Numbered from the stretch's first letter, positions 11,344 to 20,108 are shown. The stretch is DNA of 48,153 nt from Minisyncoccota bacterium (GCA_017881075.1 JADGRH010000006.1:1-48153); one strand, 5' to 3'. A program made the numbers and translations. The notes: generated by a model not told the origin, from the sequence alone.

Positions 11344-11552
11344 TTTATAATTTAATTTAAACTTCTTCCAAGTTACTTAATAATAATTTTAATAATGCTG
11401 GAAAAAGTTGTTTTGAAGCTAATAACTTACTAATACTACCTTTATATTCATAGGATATTTAAGAGAACATCGACTGTTTTCTTGACATCTTCTGAACATC
11501 ACTCTAACAATTCCCCGCTTTATTTAATCGACACAAAGCGCAGGAAGGAGTT

Positions 11553-11681
11553 ATGAATTTAATACTGAATTTCTATCCTTTCAACAGTGGAAGAAAAAGG
11601 GTCGCAGAATTATGCGGTTTTCAAAGTACGCTAAAATTATATAATTTAGTGGCCTTTCCAGCAAATTACATTTGGGGATAA
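11553..11681 (+). CDS. Candidate small ORF (42 aa) absent from the supplied ORF track
   Basis: AGGAAGGAG Shine-Dalgarno 5-8 nt before ATG, upstream TTGACA-17-TAACAA; MNLILNFYPFNSGRKRVAELCGFQSTLKLYNLVAFPANYIWG. Confidence 0.35.
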   Translation: MNLILNFYPFNSGRKRVAELCGFQSTLKLYNLVAFPANYIWG

Positions 11682-11753
11682 ATCCCGATAAATATGACGT
11701 ATCCCTTATGCCTATATTACAGCAAGTAGGCCAAAAGGTCAAACTTTAAGGCT

Positions 11754-12497
11754 TTAAATTAAAGAGTACCTGCTCCAGCGGCGCTCGCCGGCTTTCTTTA
11801 GGCGTCCTTCTACCACCATCCTTTGAAGCTCTCTTTGAAGGGTCTTCTCGCTGCAGTCTTTAAAAACAGAGCTAATATCCTTAATGTTCAGATCACTCTT
11901 ATCTCTAAGCAGAGAGAGAATGGCTTCTTGGCGATTGTCCCTCGACTTCACTTGGGACATGTCCTTTAGGTGTCCTTGTCCTTTATCCCGAGCAAGTTCA
12001 AGGGATTGTCCTTTTGTATCTAGATTTGTCCTTTTATTCAAATTATCTGAAAGCCTGGGATCATTAGAAATTTTAAAGAGCTTTTCATCTAAAATAAAGT
12101 TGCTATCCATCAGATAAGGCTCTTCATGCTTCTCTATCATATTAATAAGGTTTTCAAACTCCCTATTTAAGATCTTAAAATTCATACTGGACATCAGGGC
12201 TGAATTTGAGCTCACTTCAGATAAAGAGACTATCTCCAAAACTTTGGCGGTAAAACCGCGTAGAATATTTTTACGTTCCGAAAATGCTTTAATGGGCAAT
12301 GACAAAATGTCTTCCAGAAGAGTAACGGCCTTAGCTCGAATGCCCCATTTAAGAGGTTCCGCTTCTGGAAATAGATTGGTGACCATGTAGATGGCATTAA
12401 TGAGACTCTGGGTCTTCTTATATATAAAAACTAAGTAATTATCACTCTTAAAAAGGCTTAGGCTTGCGATATTTAAATTGTCTTTTTGAGCGTCCAT
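11754..12497 (-). CDS. HTH transcriptional regulator (DeoR-like C-terminal winged helix)
   Basis: C-terminus 'RQEAILSLLRDKSDLNIKDISSVFKDCSEKTLQRELQRMVVEGRLKKAGERRWSRYSLI'. Confidence 0.7.
   Translation of the reverse strand: MDAQKDNLNIASLSLFKSDNYLVFIYKKTQSLINAIYMVTNLFPEAEPLKWGIRAKAVTLLEDILSLPIKAFSERKNILRGFTAKVLEIVSLSEVSSNSALMSSMNFKILNREFENLINMIEKHEEPYLMDSNFILDEKLFKISNDPRLSDNLNKRTNLDTKGQSLELARDKGQGHLKDMSQVKSRDNRQEAILSLLRDKSDLNIKDISSVFKDCSEKTLQRELQRMVVEGRLKKAGERRWSRYSLI
11936..12034 (-). repeat. Cluster of AAAGGACA motifs within the regulator coding sequence
   Basis: + strand TGTCCTTT at 11960, 11977, 12007, 12027; TGTCCTT at 11971; TGTCC at 11936; palindrome GGACATGTCC at 11955-11964. Confidence 0.8.
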
Positions 12498-12579
12498 GTC
12501 CTATAGGTTTATGTCTTTTAATTGTGTCCTTTATAAGGAAATTATTTGTCCATTATATATAGGACAGGCGCTTCGTCAA
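12497..12579 (-). promoter_or_regulatory. Promoter of the HTH regulator with operator-like palindromes
   Basis: Minus strand TTGACG (12574-12579), 16-bp spacer, TATAAT (12552-12557); TGTCC-N10-GGACA (12547-12566) covers the -10; TCCTT-TAT-AAGGA (12527-12539); TGTCCTATAGG at start codon. Confidence 0.6.
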
Positions 12580-12631
12580 CATGTTTTGTTAAATAGGTAT
12601 GTGGATAGATAATGTGTTAAAATATCTGAAA

Positions 12632-14791
12632 ATGGCGAAAAATAAGAAATATAAAGACAAGAAAGAGAAACGGAATTTCAATCTTTTTCGAGATCTGAAA
12701 GAAGACACCATGCGCGGAGTATGGTCAGTTTTATTTTTCGTTATTTCCCTCTTTTTTCTGCTCGCCTCAATGAATGTCGGCGGAGTGGCCGGCAATAAGA
12801 TCTATATTCTTTTCTCTTATCTTCTCGGTTTAGGTTATTTTCTCATTCCCCTTCTTTTGTGTTTGTTGGCAACTTCATTCATCAGAAGCGAACGTCGATC
12901 ATTTTCTTTATCCAAACTAGCTGGGGCGATTATTTTTTTGTTGGCCAGCTTAGGACTTTTAAATATGTTGGGTGAAAATGATGGAGGCGTAGTTGGCATC
13001 TTTGTTTCCAATCCTCTGATCAAACTCTTTGATGTTTATGCAAGCTACATTTTCTTAATCGGTTTAGTGATAATTTCCCTCTTCATTATCTTTGACACCA
13101 GTGTGAGGAAAGAGCATTTTTCGGCTGGATGGTTTCGACGGCTTTTTGGCAAGAAAGAAATGGGGGTGGCGCCAGTAAGTCTCTTCGAGTCATTACCAGA
13201 AGAGATTGTGGAGAAAGAAAAATCAGAGACTCTGAAAGAAAAAGTTTTTGGTAAACCGAAAGAGACACCGACACCCGGAGCGGAACCTGCCTTCGCCATT
13301 TCATCAAAAGGTTTCTCTCTTCTGGGCAAAAAGTTTGTGCCCCCTCCCCTCTCTATTCTAGAGAATGACCGAGGCAAGCCCGGCGTTGGTGACATCAAAG
13401 CCAATGCTAATATTATTAAACGGACTTTGCAGAACTTCGGCATTGATGTGGAGATGGATGAGATTTCCATCGGTCCGTCCGTCACCCGATATGCTTTGAA
13501 ACCGGCTGAGGGAGTAAAACTTTCTCGTATCCTTGGTCTTCAGAATAATTTAGCCCTAGCTTTGGCAGCTCACCCTATTCGTATTGAAGCGCCCATTCCC
13601 GGTAAATCTTTAGTCGGTATTGAAATACCAAACAGTATTAAAACTACGGTCGGCCTCGGCACACTTTTGGCCAATGAGGAATTTCAGAATTCCGACAAGC
13701 CTCTTCTGGTTTCATTAGGTAAAGGAATATCCGGACGATCTCATTTCGCCAATCTCGATAGGATGCCTCATCTTCTTATTGCTGGCGCCACCGGTTCGGG
13801 AAAATCGGTTACCATTCATGCCATCCTGACCTCTCTGCTCTATAGAAATTCTCCGGAAAATTTACGATTCATCATGATTGACCCAAAAAGAGTGGAGCTT
13901 ACGATGTATAACAAAATTCCTCACCTATTAACACCGGTCATCACCGACGCCAAAAAGGCCATTCTCTCCCTTAAATGGGCGGCCAAAGAAATGGAACGCC
14001 GTTACGACATCCTGGAAAAAAACTCTGTACGCGACATTCATTCCTATCATAAAAATATTTTGGCTAAGGACCCTAAAAAAGTGGAGGTCCTCCCATACAT
14101 TGTCATTGTCATTGACGAGTTGGCCGACATCATGAGCACCTACCCGAGGGAATTGGAATCAGCCATCGTGCGCTTGGCTCAGATGAGTCGGGCTGTTGGC
14201 ATTCATTTAATGCTCTCTACTCAACGCCCTTCCGTAAACATTATCACCGGCCTTATCAAAGCAAATATTCCGGCCCGAATCGCCCTGCAGGTTTCCTCGC
14301 AAATCGATTCACGCACCATCTTAGATACCTCCGGCGCCGAAAAACTCCTCGGCGCCGGCGACATGCTCTACCTTTCCGGCGAGATGTCCACTCCACAAAG
14401 AATTCAATCGGCTTTTATTACCGAGGGTGAAGTGAAAAAAGTGGTGAATTATCTGATTAATAATTACAAAGACGAGATACCGACATCGGAAATTAACCTT
14501 TCCGGCGAATCAGGAAGAAGCGCTGTTGGCGACCCTGTCTTTGATTCCGGTTTTGCCAAAGAAGATCTTGGGGACGATGATGATTTGTATGAGGAGGCCC
14601 GCGAGATCGTCCTTCATGCCGGTAAGGCTTCCACTTCTTACATCCAGCGAAAACTGCGAGTTGGCTATGCTCGAGCGGCGCGACTGATGGATATGCTTGA
14701 GGAACGCGGAATCATCGGGCCTGGTGATGGCGCCAAGCCGCGGCAAGTGATCGGTTACGACGCCAACCCGACAGCCGATGAAGAGGTCTAA
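12632..14791 (+). CDS. ftsK: DNA translocase FtsK/SpoIIIE
   Basis: 'HLLIAGATGSGKSVTIHAILTSLLYRNSPENLRFIMIDPKRVELTMYNKIPHLLTPVITD' and C-terminal gamma winged helix. Start 12632 (MAKNKK) preferred to 12599. Confidence 0.95.
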   Translation: MAKNKKYKDKKEKRNFNLFRDLKEDTMRGVWSVLFFVISLFFLLASMNVGGVAGNKIYILFSYLLGLGYFLIPLLLCLLATSFIRSERRSFSLSKLAGAIIFLLASLGLLNMLGENDGGVVGIFVSNPLIKLFDVYASYIFLIGLVIISLFIIFDTSVRKEHFSAGWFRRLFGKKEMGVAPVSLFESLPEEIVEKEKSETLKEKVFGKPKETPTPGAEPAFAISSKGFSLLGKKFVPPPLSILENDRGKPGVGDIKANANIIKRTLQNFGIDVEMDEISIGPSVTRYALKPAEGVKLSRILGLQNNLALALAAHPIRIEAPIPGKSLVGIEIPNSIKTTVGLGTLLANEEFQNSDKPLLVSLGKGISGRSHFANLDRMPHLLIAGATGSGKSVTIHAILTSLLYRNSPENLRFIMIDPKRVELTMYNKIPHLLTPVITDAKKAILSLKWAAKEMERRYDILEKNSVRDIHSYHKNILAKDPKKVEVLPYIVIVIDELADIMSTYPRELESAIVRLAQMSRAVGIHLMLSTQRPSVNIITGLIKANIPARIALQVSSQIDSRTILDTSGAEKLLGAGDMLYLSGEMSTPQRIQSAFITEGEVKKVVNYLINNYKDEIPTSEINLSGESGRSAVGDPVFDSGFAKEDLGDDDDLYEEAREIVLHAGKASTSYIQRKLRVGYARAARLMDMLEERGIIGPGDGAKPRQVIGYDANPTADEEV

Positions 14792-14853
14792 ATCAGAAAT
14801 ATCGTCAGGCCTTCTCCCTCAACCCCCTTCCTGTTTCTTGCCTCGCGAACTCG

Positions 14854-15069
14854 TCAATTGATTAACTTATGGTCTTCGAGCACCGCTTTGACAGTCGCTC
14901 GCCTGCGAACCAGGAAGGTGGTATCGGGATCCGCCTCTTGATTAATTAAAACATCATTCCGTGTTAAGACTTGTTTCGAAAAGTCCGGAAGACGCATTAG
15001 TATTTCGCCGCCGAGGATAGCGAAAGTACCATTAGGATTGCCTTTTCCAGAACGTCGCACCGCAGGCAA
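14854..15069 (-). CDS. Small hypothetical ORF (uncertain)
   Basis: 71 aa from a TTG start; fills an otherwise empty 300-bp gap; no family recognised. Confidence 0.3.
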   Translation of the reverse strand: MPAVRRSGKGNPNGTFAILGGEILMRLPDFSKQVLTRNDVLINQEADPDTTFLVRRRATVKAVLEDHKLIN

Positions 15070-15083
15070 GAAATACTAATGCG
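14993..15083. repeat. Perfect 14-bp inverted repeat with 63-bp spacer
   Basis: CGCATTAGTATTTC (14993-15006) / GAAATACTAATGCG (15070-15083). Confidence 0.85.
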
Positions 15084-15119
15084 GCTAGAGGGGTTTTCGG
15101 GTGATATATAATTAAAAAC

Positions 15120-15482
15120 ATGCAACACGACGCCAAACACTTATTCAGAATCGGCATGATTGTCCTACTCTTCCTGCTCATCACAGGATACGCCTTTTTT
15201 CAATCCCGAAAAATCCTCGAAGGTCCCGAAATTACCATTAGTGAGCCCAAAAATGGAGCCACCCTACTCGATCCATTAGTAGCAATAAAGGGCCAAGCTC
15301 GGAATATCAATTCCATCAGTTTGGATGACCGACCCATATTTATTGACGAGCAGGGTAATTTTGAAGAAAAATTGCTCCTCTACCCCGGTTATAATATAAT
15401 CAAATTTGAAGCAAAGGATAAATTTGGCAAGGAAAAAATAGTTAATCTTGAACTTAATTTTATAGAAAATTCATCAACTTAA
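15120..15482 (+). CDS. Membrane-anchored protein with Ig-like/glucodextranase-B-like domain
   Basis: N-terminal TM then 'PEITISEPKNGATLLDPLVAIKGQARNINSISLDDRPIFIDEQGNFEEKLLLYPGYNIIKFEAKDKFGK'. Confidence 0.65.
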   Translation: MQHDAKHLFRIGMIVLLFLLITGYAFFQSRKILEGPEITISEPKNGATLLDPLVAIKGQARNINSISLDDRPIFIDEQGNFEEKLLLYPGYNIIKFEAKDKFGKEKIVNLELNFIENSST

Positions 15483-15500
15483 TTCATAATTAAAACTAAT

Positions 15501-16523
15501 ATGGCATTCAAAAAGAAAGAAAAAGCAGAAGATAAGACGGTTGGTATAACCAATATCGAAGACACCTTAAGACAGATTCGTACCAAGTTCGGTGAAGATG
15601 CAATCATGAAGCTTGGGGATAAGCCTCGGGTTGATGTCAATGCTATTTCAACCGGTTCAATCGGTTTGGACGCCGCTCTTGGTGTCGGCGGTCTTCCCCG
15701 TGGCAGAATCATTGAAATCTTCGGACCAGAATCTTCAGGCAAAACTACTCTTTCTCTTCATGTTATTGCTGAAGCACAAAAGAAAGGCGGTATCTGTGCC
15801 TTCGTTGATGCGGAACACGCCATGGATCCGGAGTATTCTAAAAGACTGGGAGTAAAGATCGACGAACTGCTTATTTCCCAACCGGATACAGGAGAGCAAG
15901 GATTGGAAATTGTAGAGAGTTTGGTTCGCTCCGGCAAGATGGATGTGATCGTTGTTGACTCCGTCGCCGCACTTACCCCAAAAGATGAAATTGAAGGAGA
16001 TATGGGAGCTCATCATGTTGGTAAGCAGGCGCGATTGATGTCGCAGGCACTGCGCAAGTTGACCAGTATTGTGGCTAAGAGCAAGACCATCGTCATCTTC
16101 ATCAATCAGATCCGAATGCAGATCGGAGTGATGTTCGGAAATCCGGAAACAACACCGGGTGGTAAAGCTCTAAAATTCTATACTTCGGTTCGCTTGGATA
16201 TTCGTCGCATCGCCCAGATCAAGAAGGGAGAAGAGGTAATGGGAGGGCGAGTGCGAGTGAAGGTGGTGAAGAATAAAGTGGCGGCACCATTTAAACAAAC
16301 TGAATTTGACTTAATGTATAACGAGGGGATTTCCCGCGAAGGCGAGATCATCGCTCTCGGTGAGAAAATGGGGCTGATGCAAAAGAGTGGCACCTCCTAC
16401 TCATATGGCGATGTAAAACTCGGCCGCGGCTACGACGCTACGCGCCAATTCCTAAAAGAAAATAAAAAAGTGGCAGATGAGATTTTGAAGGAGATTAAGA
16501 AGAAGCTAAAAGAGGAGGTTTAA
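15501..16523 (+). CDS. recA: Recombinase RecA
   Basis: '[70 protein letters not shown]'. Confidence 0.98.
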   Translation: MAFKKKEKAEDKTVGITNIEDTLRQIRTKFGEDAIMKLGDKPRVDVNAISTGSIGLDAALGVGGLPRGRIIEIFGPESSGKTTLSLHVIAEAQKKGGICAFVDAEHAMDPEYSKRLGVKIDELLISQPDTGEQGLEIVESLVRSGKMDVIVVDSVAALTPKDEIEGDMGAHHVGKQARLMSQALRKLTSIVAKSKTIVIFINQIRMQIGVMFGNPETTPGGKALKFYTSVRLDIRRIAQIKKGEEVMGGRVRVKVVKNKVAAPFKQTEFDLMYNEGISREGEIIALGEKMGLMQKSGTSYSYGDVKLGRGYDATRQFLKENKKVADEILKEIKKKLKEEV

Positions 16524-16542
16524 TTCGCTGAAGATATCACGG

Positions 16543-16640
16543 GTGTGGCCCGCATCCTTTCCGTTCGTTTTTCTCCGCCGACTCCGAAGAAACGACCGTA
16601 AACTCTGCGGGAACAGCCTGGACGTTTGGGTATTACACAG
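16543..16640 (+). repeat. Copy A of a duplicated ~100-bp structured element
   Basis: Core CGGGAACAGCCTGGACGTTTGGGTATTACACAG (16608-16640) matches the reverse complement of 18586-18618 at 30/33 positions; flanking blocks also conserved. Confidence 0.7.
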
Positions 16641-16694
16641 TGTTTGGGTAGTGGTGCGGCGAAACTTAATTGACCGCGAATGAATCAAAAGAAA

Positions 16695-16723
16695 AGCCCG
16701 GCGCGCAAGTTCTGCGCCGGGCT
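16695..16723 (-). terminator. Rho-independent terminator
   Basis: AGCCCGGCGC-N9-GCGCCGGGCT, T-rich on the minus-strand 3' side. Confidence 0.8.
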
Positions 16724-16733
16724 ACCTAAAGAT

Positions 16734-17177
16734 TTAGGGTTTGTAAGTCTCAGTCATCGACTTCGATGCTAGAGAGAAAATTTCCCTGTCGTTCCGATCG
16801 ATACTGATATCCCACATTGCTGCCAAGATTGTGTTAGCAGCGGCATAGTTGACCAGATTTTCGCCAGACAAATACTTAAGCTTTTCTTCCGCCGATAGCA
16901 CTTGAGGTTCTATGCGCCATATGGATGTTCGACGTTGCGGGATAGAGTCGACATCCGAGAGGCCTTCATAAAGACCCAGAACCCCGATACGTCCTCGTGT
17001 CTGCGAAGTCATCTTTTTCACTTTTTCGTAGACCCGCACTCCATGCTTCATTCCGAACGCACTGGGACTACCCTCGCATTCCATGAATGCTGTGGCTAAA
17101 TTGATTCCGAGGTTCCCAGCCACGCTTCGAGCGATGTTTATAATGTACTGACTGCCTTCTTTTTTCCCTTTGCTCAT
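16734..17177 (-). CDS. Hypothetical protein (147 aa)
   Basis: Strong SD (GGAAAGGGAGAAA-ATG) and terminator; no recognised family. Confidence 0.6.
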   Translation of the reverse strand: MSKGKKEGSQYIINIARSVAGNLGINLATAFMECEGSPSAFGMKHGVRVYEKVKKMTSQTRGRIGVLGLYEGLSDVDSIPQRRTSIWRIEPQVLSAEEKLKYLSGENLVNYAAANTILAAMWDISIDRNDREIFSLASKSMTETYKP

Positions 17178-17319
17178 TTTTCTCCCTTTCCATTAGAGTT
17201 CCGATCACCATTATGGATCAAAGTATTTGTGTAAATACCAGATAGAGATTCGAGTAACCTCTTAACCGCCCACCGAACTTTCGATGATGGATGGATTATA
17301 TCACTTTTAAGCCAAGAAG

Positions 17320-17910
17320 TCAAATAGCTTTGTTTTTTGGCCTTCTAATGACAAAATAAATAATTATTACCGCAAGCAAAACAGCACTTAAGAGAAGGCC
17401 ACCGTTATGGACGTTGTTGCTGAGCTCGTTATAACTTTTGCCGTAGTAATAGCCGAGAAACATCAGAAAGACACTCTTTACTATGCTGACGCCGAGACAG
17501 ACCATCAGAAATTTAAAGAAATTCATGCAGGTAGCGCCGGCGACGATCATGGTCGGCCAGCCGAATCCGTGACCGATCTTCCCCGCCGCCACAGTCTTGC
17601 CGCCATGATCTTTAAAATGATCTTCAATCTTTACAAATCTTTCTTTGGTCAGACCGAATTTCGACCCCCATCTTGAAACTACTTTGAGACCGCCAAAACG
17701 GCCAACGCAGTAATAAAAAATATCGCCGGTAAGATCGGCTACTACTACTTCTATAAATAAAATCGGCAGATTCAAAATCTTATGTGCTGGCGAAGCTAGA
17801 AAAGCGGCAATGATAGTAACTACCGGTCCTTCTATCACTAGAAATGGAAAAAGGATCAGGTATTTATACTGAATGATGAGCAGAGTGATTTGATCAAGAG
17901 TAAAATGCAT
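17320..17910 (-). CDS. DedA/VTT-family membrane protein
   Basis: 'LFPFLVIEGPVVTIIAAFLASPAHKILN...ADLTGDIFYYCVGRFGG...VAGATCMNFFKFLMVCLGVSIVKSVFLMFLGYYYG'. Confidence 0.75.
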   Translation of the reverse strand: MHFTLDQITLLIIQYKYLILFPFLVIEGPVVTIIAAFLASPAHKILNLPILFIEVVVADLTGDIFYYCVGRFGGLKVVSRWGSKFGLTKERFVKIEDHFKDHGGKTVAAGKIGHGFGWPTMIVAGATCMNFFKFLMVCLGVSIVKSVFLMFLGYYYGKSYNELSNNVHNGGLLLSAVLLAVIIIYFVIRRPKNKAI

Positions 17911-17948
17911 TTTGAGATTATATCAAAATAAGGTAAGCTGAAAAAACC

Positions 17949-18536
17949 ATGCTTGAATACAATGAGATCACGGAAAGAAAATATATTATTTTAGACGGTG
18001 AGCCGTGGGAGGTGCTTTCGTCGCATGTTTTTAGAAAACAGCAGAGAAAACCTGTTAATGCTACAAAATTAAAAAATATGCTTACCGGCCGAGTGACTGA
18101 GCATTCATTTCACGTATCCGATAAAGCTGAAGAAGCTGATATTTCTACTCGCAAGATAAAATATCTATACACAGGTAAAGGAGAATATTGGTTCTGCGAG
18201 GAAAAAGATCCTGCTAAAAGATTCAAACTGGAAGAAGAAATGCTCGGACCTCAAATGAGATTTTTAAAACCAAATTCAATCGTGGATGCTTTAATATTTA
18301 CTGACGAAGACAACGAAGATAATGGAGGAAAAATTATTGGAGTAAAAGTGCCGATTACTGTAGATCTGAAAGTGACTGAAGCTTTTGATGCAGTGAAAGG
18401 AGACACCGCTACTGGCGGCTCAAAAGTGGTTACTCTCGAAACAGGAGTCACTATTAACGTTCCCCTATTTGTAAAAGAAGGAGACACGGTCCGCATCAAT
18501 ACCGAGAATGCGGAGTATCGGGAGAGAGTGAGTTAA
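17949..18536 (+). CDS. efp: Translation elongation factor P
   Basis: Three-domain EF-P: 'LDGEPWEVLSSHVFRKQQRKPVNATKLKNMLTGRVTEHSF...KGDTATGGSKVVTLETGVTINVPLFVKEGDTVRINTENAEYRERV'. Confidence 0.95.
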   Translation: MLEYNEITERKYIILDGEPWEVLSSHVFRKQQRKPVNATKLKNMLTGRVTEHSFHVSDKAEEADISTRKIKYLYTGKGEYWFCEEKDPAKRFKLEEEMLGPQMRFLKPNSIVDALIFTDEDNEDNGGKIIGVKVPITVDLKVTEAFDAVKGDTATGGSKVVTLETGVTINVPLFVKEGDTVRINTENAEYRERVS

Positions 18537-18585
18537 TTAAAATCGGAGCTGGTCCGCCTGGAGTAGCAGCGCCACAATAGATATG

Positions 18586-18687
18586 CTGTGCAATACCCAA
18601 TCGTCCAGGTTGTTCCCGAAGAGCTCGTGAACGACTCTTCCGAGTCAGCAGAGGAGGAAAGTCGGGCAGGAGCGATACGGGCGACAC
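18586..18687 (-). repeat. Copy B of the duplicated ~100-bp structured element (inverted relative to copy A)
   Basis: Core 18586-18618; flanking TCTTCCGAGTC (18636-18646) at the same 17-nt spacing as in copy A; GATACGGGCGACAC (18674-18687). Confidence 0.7.
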
Positions 18688-18711
18688 ACGTTATATAATG
18701 CGGCTGGAAGC

Positions 18712-18912
18712 TTACCTCGAGACAAATGGCAGTAAAGCCATAAAGCGGGCGCGTTTGATGGCGGCGGCTAGTTTTCGTTGATTCTTGGCGCTGGTGCCGG
18801 TGCGCTTCCTGGCGAACATTCGGGCATGAGGGTTGATGAATTTCTTCAAAAGTTCTACGTCCTTGTAATCAATGTGAGTGATATTATTTTGTGATAAAAA
18901 GTTTTGGTCCAT
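18712..18912 (-). CDS. rpsR: 30S ribosomal protein S18
   Basis: '[53 protein letters not shown]'. Confidence 0.95.
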   Translation of the reverse strand: MDQNFLSQNNITHIDYKDVELLKKFINPHARMFARKRTGTSAKNQRKLAAAIKRARFMALLPFVSR

Positions 18913-18917
18913 AATTT

Positions 18918-19382
18918 TTAAAAAGGAATATCTTCCGGATTAATTTCCTCTTCAGGGTATTCAATGGTATCCATATTGTCCGCTTTTGGAGCCAGAGTAC
19001 TCTGATCCTCTCCTCCTGCGCTTGTTTTTGGTGAGTATACACCTGCGGCCCCACCAGCTCTCGGCCCGAATTGAACTCTATCAGCTACGATCTCTGTTCT
19101 GTAATTTTTCTTTCCATCGGCCCCTTCCCACGATCGGGTCTGCATTCTGCCTTCCACCATGGCTGAGCTTCCTTTCTTTAGATATTGAGCAGATGTTTCA
19201 GCCTGTCGGCCAAAGACTACCACATTGTGGTAATCGGTATTCTCTTGTTTAACTCCGTCTTTATTTTTCCAAACTCGATTGGTGGCAAGAGAGAAAGTGG
19301 CTACCTGAATGCCGGAAGGAAGAGATTTCAATTCCGGGTCCCGTGTCAGATTTCCATATATGATTGCTTTGTTTAAATACAT
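18918..19382 (-). CDS. ssb: Single-stranded DNA-binding protein
   Basis: '[43 protein letters not shown]...[10 protein letters not shown]' with acidic tail ending DIPF. Confidence 0.96.
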   Translation of the reverse strand: MYLNKAIIYGNLTRDPELKSLPSGIQVATFSLATNRVWKNKDGVKQENTDYHNVVVFGRQAETSAQYLKKGSSAMVEGRMQTRSWEGADGKKNYRTEIVADRVQFGPRAGGAAGVYSPKTSAGGEDQSTLAPKADNMDTIEYPEEEINPEDIPF

Positions 19383-19389
19383 AATGATC

Positions 19390-19893
19390 TTAGCTAATTA
19401 CTAATTCTTCAATAGTTTTATCCAGTTCCGCTTCCGAGATCGGTTTCTCCGCTTTTTCTTTTTCTTCCTGGTTACGCTTGGCTATACGATTTGGATCTGA
19501 GCGAAGATAGGATGGTTTTGGAGTGTAGAGAGTGCTTTCCTTTATGGTTTTGATGATGATAAATCGCAAAATATTCTCCTGCACCTCTACCGCTTTTTTA
19601 ATTTCCAAAAGTGACTCGGGTTCCGCTTGAAATTTGATCCAACTGAAATAAGCCTGATCATATTTCTGTTTTCCCCCTCTTCCGGCTTTGGCGATTTGAT
19701 ATGCCAATGGTCGGAGTTTAGGAAATTCTTCGGAAATAAAATTGCCGCCTTTTTCTTCGATGATAGATTTCACTTTGGAAAATTCTGCGCCGATATCTTC
19801 AGATGTGATGGAAGGAATAATATGAAAACCAAGCTCATAGATTTTGAGCTCGTCGTTAATGGTAATATCTTGGTCAATTATTTCTTCTGCCAT
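19390..19893 (-). CDS. rpsF: 30S ribosomal protein S6
   Basis: 'YELGFHIIPSITSEDIGAEFSKVKSIIEEKGGNFISEEFPKLRPLAYQIAKAGRGGKQKYDQAYFSWIKFQ'; order rpsF-ssb-rpsR. Confidence 0.9.
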   Translation of the reverse strand: MAEEIIDQDITINDELKIYELGFHIIPSITSEDIGAEFSKVKSIIEEKGGNFISEEFPKLRPLAYQIAKAGRGGKQKYDQAYFSWIKFQAEPESLLEIKKAVEVQENILRFIIIKTIKESTLYTPKPSYLRSDPNRIAKRNQEEKEKAEKPISEAELDKTIEELVIS

Positions 19894-19983
19894 GCGTAGT
19901 TCTAGAGATTATCATAGGGTAGAAGCTAATGCAAATATGGGGTTTATGGGCTTTTTAGCTTAAATTCAGGTTAATTTTAAGCC

Positions 19984-20108
19984 GAAAGCCGTGCTCCATC
20001 ACAAGCCTTGCCTCAGCGGACATTCGCCGACTCATGTCCATGACGGCCACGACACTAAGGAAGTGTCCCGCAATGCTTCATCAAAGCTTATGATTCCGCC
20101 CAGCTTTC
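19984..20108 (-). ncRNA. Candidate structured RNA between tatD and rpsF
   Basis: Outer GAAAGC/GCTTTC pairing; inner GGACAT...ATGTCC and GACACT-AAGGA-AGTGTC hairpins within GCGG/CCGC; no good ORF. Folded by eye only. Confidence 0.3.

Noticed and set aside
12599-12631. Upstream ATG start for ftsK
   Set aside because: Lies within a plausible -35/-10 region; MAKNKK start at 12632 gives a typical basic N-terminus.
18496-18687. 63-aa ORF overlapping copy B, sharing 'LREQPGRLGI' with a frame of copy A
   Set aside because: The matching frame in copy A is interrupted by a stop just upstream and the frames differ in flanking blocks, so nucleotide-level conservation is the better explanation.
18586-18700. 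GGAGGAAAGTCGGGC on the + strand suggested RNase P RNA
   Set aside because: Only this short block resembles rnpB; the gap is far too short, no 3' conserved half is present, and the homologous copy at 16543-16640 lacks the block.
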